A program made the position numbers and the translations under genes. Source: Streptomyces sp. NBC_00258 (GTDB lineage: Bacteria; Actinomycetota; Actinomycetes; Streptomycetales; Streptomycetaceae). From it: DNA of 64,000 nt. The notes under the pieces were generated by a model. That model was not told the DNA's origin, did no database searches, and saw only the letters and a program-made list of their open reading frames with translations. Shown here one piece after another: positions 1 to 8,779 of this stretch. Where the stretch lies: NCBI RefSeq assembly GCF_036182465.1, contig NZ_CP108081.1:11594001-11658000 (forward strand). Reading direction: 5' to 3'. The stretch's first letter is position 1. Each line of letters begins with the position of its first letter.

Positions 1-1533
1 CGGCAGGTCGAAGCCGTACGCCCGCCAGCGCTGTCCCTGGTTCGTGCGCCGGGCCCACGACGTGTCGTACTCGGCGAACGTGACCAGACATGCCGTGCGC
101 CGCGTGACGGCTAGCAGCGTCGAGGGGCCGTCGGGCGAATAGAAACCGTAGGGCCGGTACGGGTTCGACTCCAGGGCGCCCGTACGCCACCGCTCCGTGC
201 CGTTGGCCGCGTCGAGCGCCACGACCTCGGGGGAGGAACTGCCCGACCGGCTGTAGGTGACGTACACCGTCTTGCCGGAAGGCAGGACATCGGCCGCGCC
301 CTCGAACTCCCAGGCCACGGCACCGGTGTTCGGGTCGAGTCGGCGGGCCGTGCCGTCGAGGCGTACGTAGAGGGCGTCGGCCGTACGGGTCAGCGCGCCG
401 CCGTATTCGAGGTCGCCCACCTCGCGGGTCCACAGCGGGGTGCCGGTGCGCCAGGAGGAGGTGACCGGCTGCCGCCGCGTGCCCGGCTCGTCCCCCAGGA
501 GGGCGACCGCCGCCGTCACCCCTGCCGCAGCCGTGACGGCGGCCCCCGCCCACGCGAACACGCGTCTGCGCGACGGACCCGCGGGGGCCGGCGGCGGGCC
601 GACGCGGGTGGCGCCTTCCCCGTCGGCGTCGGCCGACACGGCGATCCGGCGCGCGACCGCCTCCTCGTGACCGTCGATCAGGGCGGTCACCTCCGGCCGT
701 TCCCACCACGGCCGTTCGCCCGCGCGGGCGGCGCACCAGTCCAGGGCCTCCGCCGCGGTGGGGCGCCCGTCCGGCCGCTTCGACAGACAGCGGGTCAGGA
801 AGGCGCCCCACTCCCCATCCGGCACACCGGCGAGGTCCGGCTCCTCGTGCAACGTCCGGTACACGATCTGCGGGGTCGTACCCCCGCCGTGCGGTCTGCG
901 GCCCGTCGCCGCCAGTGCGAGCAGCGCCCCGAGCGCGAACACGTCGCAGGCGGCCGCGGGTTCGGTGGCGTACGTCATCTGCTCGGGTGCCATGAAGCCG
1001 GTGGAGCCCAGCATCTCGCCGCTCCCCGTCAGAGCCTCGTCCGACGGTGCCGAGGCGGGTCCGTCACCGAGTGCCTTCGCGATGCCGAAGTCGATGACGC
1101 GCGGGCCCTGGCCGGTGACCAGGACGTTCGCCGGCTTCAGGTCGCGGTGCGCCAGGCCCGCCGCGTGGATCGCGGTGAGCGCCTCGGCGAGGGCGGCACC
1201 GAGCGAGGCGAGGTCGTCGGATGCCAGTGGCCCGCACCCGGCCACGGCCTCCGACAGGGTGGGGCCCGCGCAGTACTCGACGGCCAGCCATGGCAGCGGG
1301 GCCTGCGGCGCCGCGTCGAGCACGGCCGCGGTGAACGGGCCGGTCACGGCACGCGCCGCCTGCACCTCACGCCGCAACCGCTCCCGGAACAGCGGCTCGG
1401 CGGCGAGGTGCGCGTGCATCACCTTGACCACGACGAGCCGCCCCGACCCCGAACGGGCCAGATACGCACGGCCCATGCCACCCGCCCCGAGCAGCGCGAG
1501 CGTCCGGTACTCCCCGAACTCGAACCGGCCCAT
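1..1533 (-). CDS. Ser/Thr protein kinase with PQQ-like repeat sensor domain (C-terminus outside window)
   Basis: Receptor-type Hanks kinase. Reading from ATG at 1533, the N-terminal 260 residues or so form a kinase domain with a glycine-rich loop (LLGAGGMGRAY), an ATP-anchoring Lys in VVKVM, the catalytic loop HRDLKPANV and a DFG motif in VIDFGIAKAL. A hydrophobic Ala/Val-rich segment (VFAWAGAAVTAAAGV) preceded by arginines follows at about residue 300 and should be the single membrane span. The remaining residues carry Trp-rich blades (PLWTREVG, GAVAWEF, GTERWRTG) of a PQQ/quinoprotein-type beta-propeller, presumably outside the membrane as ligand sensor. The frame is open to the window edge, so the C-terminus is missing here. 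The gene points away from the sugar block and is probably unrelated to it. The ligand and substrates cannot be told from sequence. Confidence 0.9.
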   Translation of the reverse strand, partial: MGRFEFGEYRTLALLGAGGMGRAYLARSGSGRLVVVKVMHAHLAAEPLFRERLRREVQAARAVTGPFTAAVLDAAPQAPLPWLAVEYCAGPTLSEAVAGCGPLASDDLASLGAALAEALTAIHAAGLAHRDLKPANVLVTGQGPRVIDFGIAKALGDGPASAPSDEALTGSGEMLGSTGFMAPEQMTYATEPAAACDVFALGALLALAATGRRPHGGGTTPQIVYRTLHEEPDLAGVPDGEWGAFLTRCLSKRPDGRPTAAEALDWCAARAGERPWWERPEVTALIDGHEEAVARRIAVSADADGEGATRVGPPPAPAGPSRRRVFAWAGAAVTAAAGVTAAVALLGDEPGTRRQPVTSSWRTGTPLWTREVGDLEYGGALTRTADALYVRLDGTARRLDPNTGAVAWEFEGAADVLPSGKTVYVTYSRSGSSSPEVVALDAANGTERWRTGALESNPYRPYGFYSPDGPSTLLAVTRRTACLVTFAEYDTSWARRTNQGQRWRAYGFDLP

Positions 1534-1986
1534 CGGCCCCCCTGCCTGTACGCCCCGCGCGCCGATGATTCATGCGACGTCTGTACGGCGCCAGAGGTTC
1601 CCGGGAATCCGAACCGCGCAACGGACGGATCCGGCGGCGGTACGTCGCGTAGGCGCAGAGGCGGGCACAGGGGGAGAGGGAGGGAGGGGGCCGCGACGTA
1701 CTCGCTGGCCATCACGCCCGATGCGCCTGCGGCCCCCGCCCAGAGGGACGGCGCCAGTCGGGTGCGGGCCGCGGGCCCCGGCGTGCGTACTGGTGGCGGT
1801 TGCGGAAGTGCGTGCGCGGCAAGAACCTGTGCCATGGCGGAAAGGTTCCGCGTCCGGGTGAGTTGAAGCCGGTCCGCTGTCCTGCCGGTCCTGATAGTCC
1901 CGGCGGTGGTGCGACTGGGATCCACCAGAAACTGGTCAAACGGTATAGACGCCCGGGTTGCCCTCTGGTCGTCCTACCTATCTCCC

Positions 1987-2001
1987 CAATGACCCTCATT
2001 G
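1987..2001. promoter_or_regulatory. 15-bp perfect inverted repeat, candidate operator of the fucosidase gene
   Basis: CAATGA-CCC-TCATTG is a perfect palindrome ending 9 bp before the consensus-like -35 box of the fucosidase promoter. Its position suits an activator or repressor of the fucosidase gene. The binding protein is unknown; the GntR regulator at 4613-5329 is one candidate but its own operator has a different sequence. Confidence 0.4.
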
Positions 2002-2010
2002 CTCGTCCCG

Positions 2011-2039
2011 TTGACAGTGCGGCGACTCCCCTCGATCAT
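2011..2039 (+). promoter_or_regulatory. sigma-70-type (HrdB-like) promoter of the fucosidase gene
   Basis: A perfect -35 hexamer TTGACA at 2011-2016 is followed after 17 bp by GATCAT at 2034-2039 (4 of 6 matches to TATAAT). Transcription should start near 2046, giving a 5' leader of about 20 nt before the ATG at 2067. The rest of the 1534-2066 interval shows no gene. Confidence 0.5.
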
Positions 2040-2066
2040 CAGACATCCGATGATTTGGAGCCGCTC

Positions 2067-4424
2067 ATGGGTACGTATCCAAGACGTCAGGTCCTGGGCG
2101 CCGCGGCGGGAGTCGCCGCCACCGCAGCCGTTCCCCTCACCTCAGCCACCGCCGCACACGCCGCCGAACCACTCGCCCCACTCGCCGAGCGCGCCGGGCC
2201 GTGGGCTCCCGTCCCCGACCCCGTCCCAGTCCCGCTCGACTCCCTCTACGACAACGACGGCATCGACACCGCCTCCGCACGGGGCGGCGACTTCGACGGC
2301 TCGGGCTACACGTTCCCGGGCGAGGAACTTCCCACGGGCCGTGTCGAAGTCGATGGCGTGCCCTTCGTCTTCCCGGCCTCGGATGCCGACGCGAAGAACA
2401 ATGTCGTCGCACTCGGACAGCGCGTAGAACTGCCCGAAGGCCGCTACCTCTCGGCCGTCTTCCTCGCCGCGGGCAGCTATGGCAACGCCTCCGGCAAAGC
2501 CACGGTCCACTACGCGGACGGTTCGACCACGACCGCCACCCTCGGCGGATCCGACTGGTACTCCGCGGGCGGATCCCTGTCGGTGCCGTACCGCTACGGA
2601 CCGGACGGCACCAAGGACGAACACCGCGTAGGGATCGGCACGTCCGAGCTGTGGCTCGACCCGCAGCGCGACGCCGTAGCCATCACGCTCCCGGTAACCA
2701 ACCCGGCGCAGGCGAACAAGGCGTCGCTCCACCTGTTCGCGCTGTCCCTCCAACCTGCCGCTCAGGGACGCGCGCTGGCCCTGCGCGGGGCCCGGTCCAC
2801 GAACTCGCTGCTGGAGTCGTCCGGCGCCCAGAGCATCGAAGCCACCGTCGTCAACGCGGGGACAGTCTCCGTCCTGGCCGCGGACGGCGTGTCGGTGGGC
2901 GTCGAGGTTCCGGGAGCCCGCACCGTCGAGGCCGCACGTGTCCGCCGCCTGGACCCCGGTGAGCAGGCACGCGTACGCGTGGGCATCCGCAACCGTGCGG
3001 GCACAGCCGCCGGCACGGTCCGCGACGGCTCGGTGACCGTCACCGGACGAGGAACCCAAGTCGCCGCGCAGAAAGGCCGGTTGACCCTCGGCGTCGCCGA
3101 CTACCAGCCCACTGTGTCTTCTCTCTCCGGCCACCAGGCGCCGTACTGGTTCCAGGGCGCCAAGTTCGGCATCTTCATCCACTGGGGCGTCTACTCGGTG
3201 CCCGCCTGGTCGCCCGTCGGAAAGCAGTACGCCGAGTGGTACTGGAACCACATGCAGGACCCCGGGAACGCAGTCTTCGCGTACCACCGCGAAAAGTACG
3301 GCGAGGACTTCGCCTACGACGACTTCATCCCGATGTTCACGGCGGAGAAGTTCGATCCGCGTGCCTGGGTCGAACTGTTCCGGGACGCGGGCGCGGAGTA
3401 CCACGTGCTGACCTCGAAGCACCACGAAGGCTTCGCCCTGTGGGACACGAAGGTCTCCGGCCGCAACTCCGTGAAGATGGGCCCGAAACGGGACCTCATC
3501 AAGGAACTCTTCGATGCGTCCCGCCGCTACACACCCGAACTCCACCGCGGGCTCTACTTCTCCATGCCCGAATGGTTCAACCCGGACAACCCCTGGATGG
3601 GTCACGCCCCGCGCAATCCGTACACCCAGGAGCCGTTGCCCTACACGGGTTACACCGGGAACAAGGACTTCGTGAAGGACTACCAGGCCCCGCAGATGCT
3701 GGAGCTGATCCAGGGCTACGACCCGGAGCTCATCTGGTGCGACATCGGCGGTGCCAACGACAGCCTCCATGTACTGGCCGAGTACTTCAACCAGGCGAAG
3801 AACCGGGCCCGGCCCATCGAGGTCACCGTCAACGACCGGGCCGGCATTGCCTTCCACGACTTCACGACGCCCGAATACACGACGTACGACAACACGGTCG
3901 TCGCCAAGTGGGAGTCCAGCCGAGGCCTGGACCCGTTCAGTTACGGCTACAACCAGGCGACTCCGGACGACGCCTACATGACGACCGAGGAAGTGGTACA
4001 CAGCCTCGTCGACATCGTCTCCAAGAACGGAAACTTCCTCCTCGACATCGGCCCGCGTGCCGACGGCACCATCCCCGAGATCATGCAGACCCGTCTGCGC
4101 GAGACAGGCCGCTGGCTGCGCACCAACGGAGAGGCGATCTACGACACCACGTACTGGTCCCGGATGGCCGAACTGGGCGAGGACCTGCGGTTCACCGTCC
4201 GCCCGGACGAGGCCTTCTACATCCACTCCCTGGCCAAGCCGGGCGCCAAACTCACCGTCGAAGCACCGATCCCGATCCGCAGCGGTGACAAGGTGACGAT
4301 GCTCGGCCACGGCCGACCCCTGACCTGGACCCTCAGCAACGGGGCGCTGGTGATCGACGTCCCCGAAGCCGCGCGCAAGGCAGGGCAGCACGCGTGGGTC
4401 TTCAAAGTGCACTGGCGCGCCTGA
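2067..4424 (+). CDS. secreted alpha-L-fucosidase, GH29
   Basis: Retaining exo-glycosidase predicted to release L-fucose outside the cell. ATG 2067 is chosen because it opens a twin-arginine signal (RRQVLGAAAGVAATAAV, ending near AHAA) and has a purine-rich GGAG 6 nt upstream. The frame is open much further upstream, but that part reads as low-complexity shadow. The N-terminal 330 residues or so form a beta-rich region, perhaps carbohydrate-binding. The GH29 barrel starts at FGIFIHWGVYSVPAWSP and continues through VLTSKHHEGFALWDTK and PELIWCDIGG, whose Asp is the expected nucleophile. At 785 aa it is longer than single-domain GH29 enzymes because of this N-terminal region. It stands alone with its own promoter. 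Substrate preference within GH29 is not predictable here. Confidence 0.92.
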   Translation: MGTYPRRQVLGAAAGVAATAAVPLTSATAAHAAEPLAPLAERAGPWAPVPDPVPVPLDSLYDNDGIDTASARGGDFDGSGYTFPGEELPTGRVEVDGVPFVFPASDADAKNNVVALGQRVELPEGRYLSAVFLAAGSYGNASGKATVHYADGSTTTATLGGSDWYSAGGSLSVPYRYGPDGTKDEHRVGIGTSELWLDPQRDAVAITLPVTNPAQANKASLHLFALSLQPAAQGRALALRGARSTNSLLESSGAQSIEATVVNAGTVSVLAADGVSVGVEVPGARTVEAARVRRLDPGEQARVRVGIRNRAGTAAGTVRDGSVTVTGRGTQVAAQKGRLTLGVADYQPTVSSLSGHQAPYWFQGAKFGIFIHWGVYSVPAWSPVGKQYAEWYWNHMQDPGNAVFAYHREKYGEDFAYDDFIPMFTAEKFDPRAWVELFRDAGAEYHVLTSKHHEGFALWDTKVSGRNSVKMGPKRDLIKELFDASRRYTPELHRGLYFSMPEWFNPDNPWMGHAPRNPYTQEPLPYTGYTGNKDFVKDYQAPQMLELIQGYDPELIWCDIGGANDSLHVLAEYFNQAKNRARPIEVTVNDRAGIAFHDFTTPEYTTYDNTVVAKWESSRGLDPFSYGYNQATPDDAYMTTEEVVHSLVDIVSKNGNFLLDIGPRADGTIPEIMQTRLRETGRWLRTNGEAIYDTTYWSRMAELGEDLRFTVRPDEAFYIHSLAKPGAKLTVEAPIPIRSGDKVTMLGHGRPLTWTLSNGALVIDVPEAARKAGQHAWVFKVHWRA

Positions 4425-4612
4425 GACTCGAGGAACACCCTGAGCACGACCGGTGGTCGCGACGGCATGACTCCGCTCGCGACACCGGTCGTCCGGCAGC
4501 CCCGCAGCGCGGACTGCGGTCGGCTTGCCCGGTGGGCGGGACGAGGATCTCGTCGGCGTCGACCGCTTCCGTGTCCTTGCCCGTGGCACTGCCCTGTCGC
4601 AGCCGCGACAGG

Positions 4613-5329
4613 TTAAACGGCATCGCTGGGCATGCCAGGTGACTGGGCGATCTCATGTTCGGCGGCTTCGATGATGGCCAGTACGGCGGCCGCCGCGGCC
4701 GCGGGATCGCGGGCCTCGACGGCTTGCACGATGGCGCGGTGACCCGGCAGCGAGGCTTCCACCGCGCCGGGGGTCTGGGTGCTGACGAGGAAGCTGTGTT
4801 CCAGCGCGATGTCGACAGCGCGGCCCAGTGAGCCGAGGAGACGGTTGCCGCTGGCGTCGAGCAGGGCCCGGTGGAAGGCGATGTCGGCCTCGACGTAGCC
4901 GCTGCGGCCGGGTTCCGCCGCCGCGGCCTCCATGGCCGCCAGGCAGTCGTACAGGACTCGTACATCGTCGGGGCCGGCCCGGCCGGCAGCGAGCCGGGCC
5001 GCCTCGGGCTCGACGATCCGGCGCAGTTCACCGGTGTCGCGGAGCAGAGTCGCGGCGTCCCCGGCCTGTTTCCAGCGCAGCACGTCACGGTCCAGGTGGT
5101 TCCAGTGCTCCGGGGGCAGCACGCGCGTGCCGGTGCGCGGGCGTACGTGCAGCATCCCCTTGGCCACCAGTGCCTTGACCGCTTCCCGCACCACCCCTCG
5201 GCTGACGCCGATCTCGGCCGCGAGCGCGTCCTCGACCGGCAACGCATCCCCGGGCTCCCACGCACCACCCACGATGCGTCGCCCGAGCCCGTCGACCACG
5301 CGCTGATGTGTGGTCAGGAAGTGCACCAC
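4613..5329 (-). CDS. GntR-family transcriptional regulator, FadR/FCD subfamily
   Basis: Ligand-responsive repressor of 238 aa. The winged helix lies at about residues 10-75 (GDALPVEDALAAEIGVSRGVVREAVKALVAKGM). The helical FCD effector domain follows, with candidate metal/effector residues in DIAFHRALLDASGN and GHRAIVQAVEARD. It begins at GTG 5329 (GTG 5326 is equally possible) and faces the dehydratase gene at 5462 across a 130-bp divergent intergenic region holding a perfect palindrome. FCD regulators beside sugar-acid dehydratases usually sense the sugar acid or its keto-deoxy product, so control of the 5462-8430 pair is inferred from layout and family. Confidence 0.88.
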   Translation of the reverse strand: MVHFLTTHQRVVDGLGRRIVGGAWEPGDALPVEDALAAEIGVSRGVVREAVKALVAKGMLHVRPRTGTRVLPPEHWNHLDRDVLRWKQAGDAATLLRDTGELRRIVEPEAARLAAGRAGPDDVRVLYDCLAAMEAAAAEPGRSGYVEADIAFHRALLDASGNRLLGSLGRAVDIALEHSFLVSTQTPGAVEASLPGHRAIVQAVEARDPAAAAAAVLAIIEAAEHEIAQSPGMPSDAV

Positions 5330-5362
5330 GATCTCTGCTCACCCCCTGGACGTCATTCATCG

Positions 5363-5377
5363 AATCATTTAATGATT
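5363..5377. promoter_or_regulatory. perfect 15-bp palindrome, predicted operator of the GntR/FCD regulator
   Basis: AATCATT-T-AATGATT is a perfect inverted repeat (7-bp arms, 1-bp centre) in the intergenic region between the divergent regulator and dehydratase genes, 34 bp from the regulator start. It is AT-only except for one C and one G in a high-GC genome, which makes chance unlikely. It probably controls both directions. Confidence 0.6.
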
Positions 5378-5461
5378 GTGGTACAGGGTACGGCCTGCGG
5401 GTCCTCACCCGACAACGCCCCATCGCGAAGCGGACGACGCCAGAGCCACGGGAGTGACTGC

Positions 5462-7198
5462 ATGACCGACGGTCAGAAGACGAGCCGCCGCAGCCAGGCA
5501 TGGTTCGGCGCACGGGGCCGCAGCGGGATGGTGTACCGCTCCTGGATGCGCAACCAGGGATTCGGGCACGAGGTGTTCGACGGGCGTCCCGTCATCGGTA
5601 TCGCGACCAGTGCCTCCGAACTCGCCCCGTGCAACGCCCATCTGACACGCGTCGCCGAGGCCGTCAAGCGCGGCGTGTGGCAGGCGGGCGGCCTACCGCT
5701 CCAGTTCCCCACCATGGCCACCGGCGAGACCCTGATGCGCCCCACCGCCATGCTGTACCGCAACCTCATGGCCATGGAGGTCGAGGAGCTGATCCGGGCC
5801 AATCCGCTCGACGGTGTCGTGCTGCTGTCCGGCTGCGACAAGACGACCCCCGCCATGCTCATGGGCGCTGCCAGCGTCGACCTGCCCGCCGTCATGGTCA
5901 CCGGCGGGCCGATGCTCAACGGCAAGTACCGGGGCCAGGACGTGGGATCCGGCACCCACGTGTGGAAGTTCGAGGAGGACCTGAAGACCGGCCGGATGAC
6001 CGAGGAGGAGTGCTTCTTCGCGGAAGGGTGCATGGCCCGTTCCAACGGGCACTGCATGACGATGGGAACCGCCTCGACGATGGCCTGCGTGGCCGAGGCG
6101 CTCGGCATGCAACTGCCGGGCTCGGCGGCCTGGCCCGCGGTCGACTCCCGGCGGATGGAAGTCGCGCAGGCGGCGGGGCAGCGCATCGTAGCGATGGTGG
6201 GGGAGGAGCTGCGCCCCTCGCAGATCCTGACCCGGGAGGCGTTCGAGAACGCCATCCGGGTCAACGCGGCCATCGGCGGCTCCACGAACGCCATCATCCA
6301 TCTCACCGCCATCGCCGGACGCGTCGGCGTCGAGCTGAGCCTGAAGGACTTCGACGACCTGGTCCGCACGGTGCCGACCCTGGTCAACCTGATGCCCAGC
6401 GGCACGTACCTCATGGAGGACTTCTGCTACGCGGGCGGTCTGCCCGCCGTCCTGGCCGAGCTGCTCGGCGGCGAGATGCTGCACGGCGAACAGATCACGG
6501 TCACCGGACGCACCATCGCCGAGAACACCGAGAATGCCGAACGCGTCGACTCCGACGTCATCACCGGCCTCGACGCCCCCTTCCAGCCGGCCGGCACCGG
6601 TATCGCCGTCCTCCGCGGCAACCTGTGCCCGGACGGCGCTGTGATCAAGCAGTCCGCCGCGTCACCGCACCTGCTCACCCACCGCGGCCCCGCGCGTGTC
6701 TTCGATTCCCCCGAGGCCTATCACGAGGTGGTCGACGACCCGGAACTCGACATCGACGAGAACACCGTCATCGTCATCCGCAACGCCGGCCCCAAGGGCT
6801 ACCCCGGCATGCCCGAGGTCGCCAACGTCCCGCTGCCCGCCAAGCTGCTGAAGGCCGGCGTCAAGGACATGGTGCGCGTCTGCGACGGCCGGATGAGTGG
6901 CACCGGGTACGGGACAGTGGTCCTGCACATAGCGCCCGAGGCCGCGGTCGGCGGACCTCTCGCCCTGGTGCACGACGGGGACCCGGTCGTCCTCGACGTC
7001 CCGAACCGCTCCCTGCACCTGGACGTGGACGACGCCGAGCTCACACGACGCCGGCAGACATGGAAGGCACCCGCTGAGCGGCACACCAGCGGCTACGCCT
7101 GGCTTTACACCCAGAACGTGGAACAGGCCGATCAGGGCGCCGACTTCGGTTTCCTGCGCGGAAGCCGTGGACACGAGGTCCCCCGCGACTCCCACTGA
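5462..7198 (+). CDS. IlvD/Edd-family sugar-acid dehydratase (xylonate/arabinonate/fuconate type)
   Basis: Fe-S dehydratase that turns an aldonate into its 2-keto-3-deoxy acid. At 578 aa it belongs to the IlvD/Edd superfamily: LSGCDKTTPAMLMGAA (near residue 125) and GCMARSNGHCMTMGTAS carry the cluster-binding cysteines, and NAAIGGSTNAIIHLTAIA and CDGRMSGTGYGT are family signatures. MVYRSWMRNQGF near the start resembles the sugar-acid branch rather than the branched-chain amino acid enzyme IlvD. ATG 5462 has GGGAG 7 nt upstream. The downstream FAH-fold protein, 44 bp away, supports an oxidative pentose or L-fucose route. Substrate (D-xylonate, L-arabinonate or L-fuconate) is not decided; the XylX-like partner favours a pentonate, the upstream fucosidase would favour fuconate. 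Confidence 0.85.
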   Translation: MTDGQKTSRRSQAWFGARGRSGMVYRSWMRNQGFGHEVFDGRPVIGIATSASELAPCNAHLTRVAEAVKRGVWQAGGLPLQFPTMATGETLMRPTAMLYRNLMAMEVEELIRANPLDGVVLLSGCDKTTPAMLMGAASVDLPAVMVTGGPMLNGKYRGQDVGSGTHVWKFEEDLKTGRMTEEECFFAEGCMARSNGHCMTMGTASTMACVAEALGMQLPGSAAWPAVDSRRMEVAQAAGQRIVAMVGEELRPSQILTREAFENAIRVNAAIGGSTNAIIHLTAIAGRVGVELSLKDFDDLVRTVPTLVNLMPSGTYLMEDFCYAGGLPAVLAELLGGEMLHGEQITVTGRTIAENTENAERVDSDVITGLDAPFQPAGTGIAVLRGNLCPDGAVIKQSAASPHLLTHRGPARVFDSPEAYHEVVDDPELDIDENTVIVIRNAGPKGYPGMPEVANVPLPAKLLKAGVKDMVRVCDGRMSGTGYGTVVLHIAPEAAVGGPLALVHDGDPVVLDVPNRSLHLDVDDAELTRRRQTWKAPAERHTSGYAWLYTQNVEQADQGADFGFLRGSRGHEVPRDSH

Positions 7199-7242
7199 GT
7201 CCCAGGTGACCGCACCCCCTCGAACCCAGGAGAGCATCGATC

Positions 7243-8430
7243 GTGGAATCGGCAGCAGCGCGCCCTCGCCCGGTCCTTACAGCCGGCTCCGTCCTGCCGG
7301 CGGACGCCGACCGAGCCGCCCTCGTCGCGCGCGTCCACAACCCGGAATGGGACGGACCGTGTGTGGCGGCGGTCCGCGGCGAGCAGGTCGTCGACCTGAC
7401 GGCCATCGCACCCACCGTCTCCGACCTCATGGAACGCGACGACGCGGCAACAGTCGTCCGCGAGGCCGACGGCGGACACGTCTGGCGCCTGGACGAACTG
7501 CTCGACGCACCGGCCGACCGCCGTGACGTTCCGCATCTGCTCGCCCCCATCGACCTGCAAGTGATCAAGGCCGCGGGCGTCACCTTCGCCCGGAGTCTGC
7601 TGGAACGCGTCATCGAAGAGCGCACGGGCGGCGATCCGGCGCAGGCCGCGCGGATACGGGCCCGCGTCGGGCAGATGGTGGGTGGCACGCTCGACGGCAT
7701 CCGTCCCGGATCACCGGAAGCCGACAAGGCCAAGGAACTGCTCGTCTCCGAAGGACTGTGGTCGCAGTACCTGGAGGTCGGGATCGGGCCGGACCCGGAA
7801 GTGTTCACCAAGGCCCCCGTACTGTCCGCGGTCGGCACCGGCGCCGACATCGGCGTGCTCGGCGCCTCGGTGTGGAACAACCCCGAGCCCGAGGCCGTCC
7901 TCGTCGTGGACTCGCGCGGCCGGGTACGCGGCGCGACGCTCGGTAACGACGTCAACCTCCGCGACATCGAGGGACGCAGCGCTCTGCTGCTGTCCCGTGC
8001 GAAGGACAACAACGCCTCATGCGCGATCGGCCCGTTCGTCCGCCTGCTCGACGAGGACTTCGACCTCGACACCGTACGCGGGATCGACATCGACCTCCGG
8101 ATCGACGGCACGGACGGCTACGTACTGCGTGGCAGCAGTTCCATGCGCGAGATCAGCCGCGACGTACTGGACCTGGTGGCCGCCACGCACGGTCCGCACC
8201 ATCAATACCCGGACGGCTTCGTGTTGTTCACAGGAACGCTGTTCGCCCCCACCGAGGACCGACAGGCACCCGGCGCCGGCTTCACCCACGAGTACGGCGA
8301 CATCGTGCGGATCTCCAGCCCGCGACTCGGCGCTCTGGTCAACACCGTCGTCCCCAGCGAGCAGGCCGCGCCGTGGACGTTCGGCGCAGGAGCGCTGATG
8401 CGCAACCTCGCCCGGCGCGGCGTGCTGTGA
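7243..8430 (+). CDS. FAH-family protein resembling 2-keto-3-deoxy-xylonate dehydratase XylX
   Basis: Member of the fumarylacetoacetate hydrolase fold, 395 aa. The C-terminal two thirds contain the signatures I associate with the XylX-type enzyme of the Weimberg pathway: GNDVNLRDIEGRSALLL, AKDNNASCAIGPF, GSSSMREISRD, HHQYPDGFVLFTGTLFAP and GAGFTHEYGDIV. Acidic residues around these would bind the metal. In that route the enzyme dehydrates the keto-deoxy acid made by the preceding IlvD-type protein to 2-ketoglutarate semialdehyde. GTG 7243 is preceded by AGGAGAG. It sits 44 bp downstream of the dehydratase gene and is presumably co-transcribed. A hydrolase acting on a diketo-deoxy acid, as in the L-fucose pathway, is the main alternative. 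Confidence 0.75.
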   Translation: MESAAARPRPVLTAGSVLPADADRAALVARVHNPEWDGPCVAAVRGEQVVDLTAIAPTVSDLMERDDAATVVREADGGHVWRLDELLDAPADRRDVPHLLAPIDLQVIKAAGVTFARSLLERVIEERTGGDPAQAARIRARVGQMVGGTLDGIRPGSPEADKAKELLVSEGLWSQYLEVGIGPDPEVFTKAPVLSAVGTGADIGVLGASVWNNPEPEAVLVVDSRGRVRGATLGNDVNLRDIEGRSALLLSRAKDNNASCAIGPFVRLLDEDFDLDTVRGIDIDLRIDGTDGYVLRGSSSMREISRDVLDLVAATHGPHHQYPDGFVLFTGTLFAPTEDRQAPGAGFTHEYGDIVRISSPRLGALVNTVVPSEQAAPWTFGAGALMRNLARRGVL

Positions 8431-8779
8431 GACGACGAAGACTCCTACGGCCACCACCGGTTCGGGGTGGGGTGCTTGGCGTAGGGGGCGGCACGTTGTC
8501 ATGGAGTGCTGACCTGGTCAGTGGGCCCGAGCGGTGGCAGAGCGTGGTGTTGGTCGTGCGCTCGGGCGATACCGATGTGGTTGGGTGCGAAGAGCACCTG
8601 CCTGTGCTCCATGGGGGGCGGCGTGCAGGGGCCGATTACCTGGTAGTTCACCCGCACGCCCCGAGGCCCCCCGGCGTCGCACAGCCACAGCCGATCGCCG
8701 GGACGGCCTTCGCACCGGACCGGCGCCGCAGTCGTCACGCCGGTGCTGAGCACGGCGACGGCGGAGGGAGCTTTCCCCT
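8431..8779. other. intergenic region between convergent genes, no gene recognised
   Basis: About 350 bp between the 3' ends of the FAH-family gene and the GH3 gene. I see no convincing coding frame, RNA gene or strong terminator hairpin with a T-run. Confidence 0.5.

Noticed and set aside
2142..4589. A long minus-strand frame opposite the fucosidase gene
   Set aside because: Antisense shadow; the plus strand encodes a complete GH29 enzyme with signal peptide and promoter.
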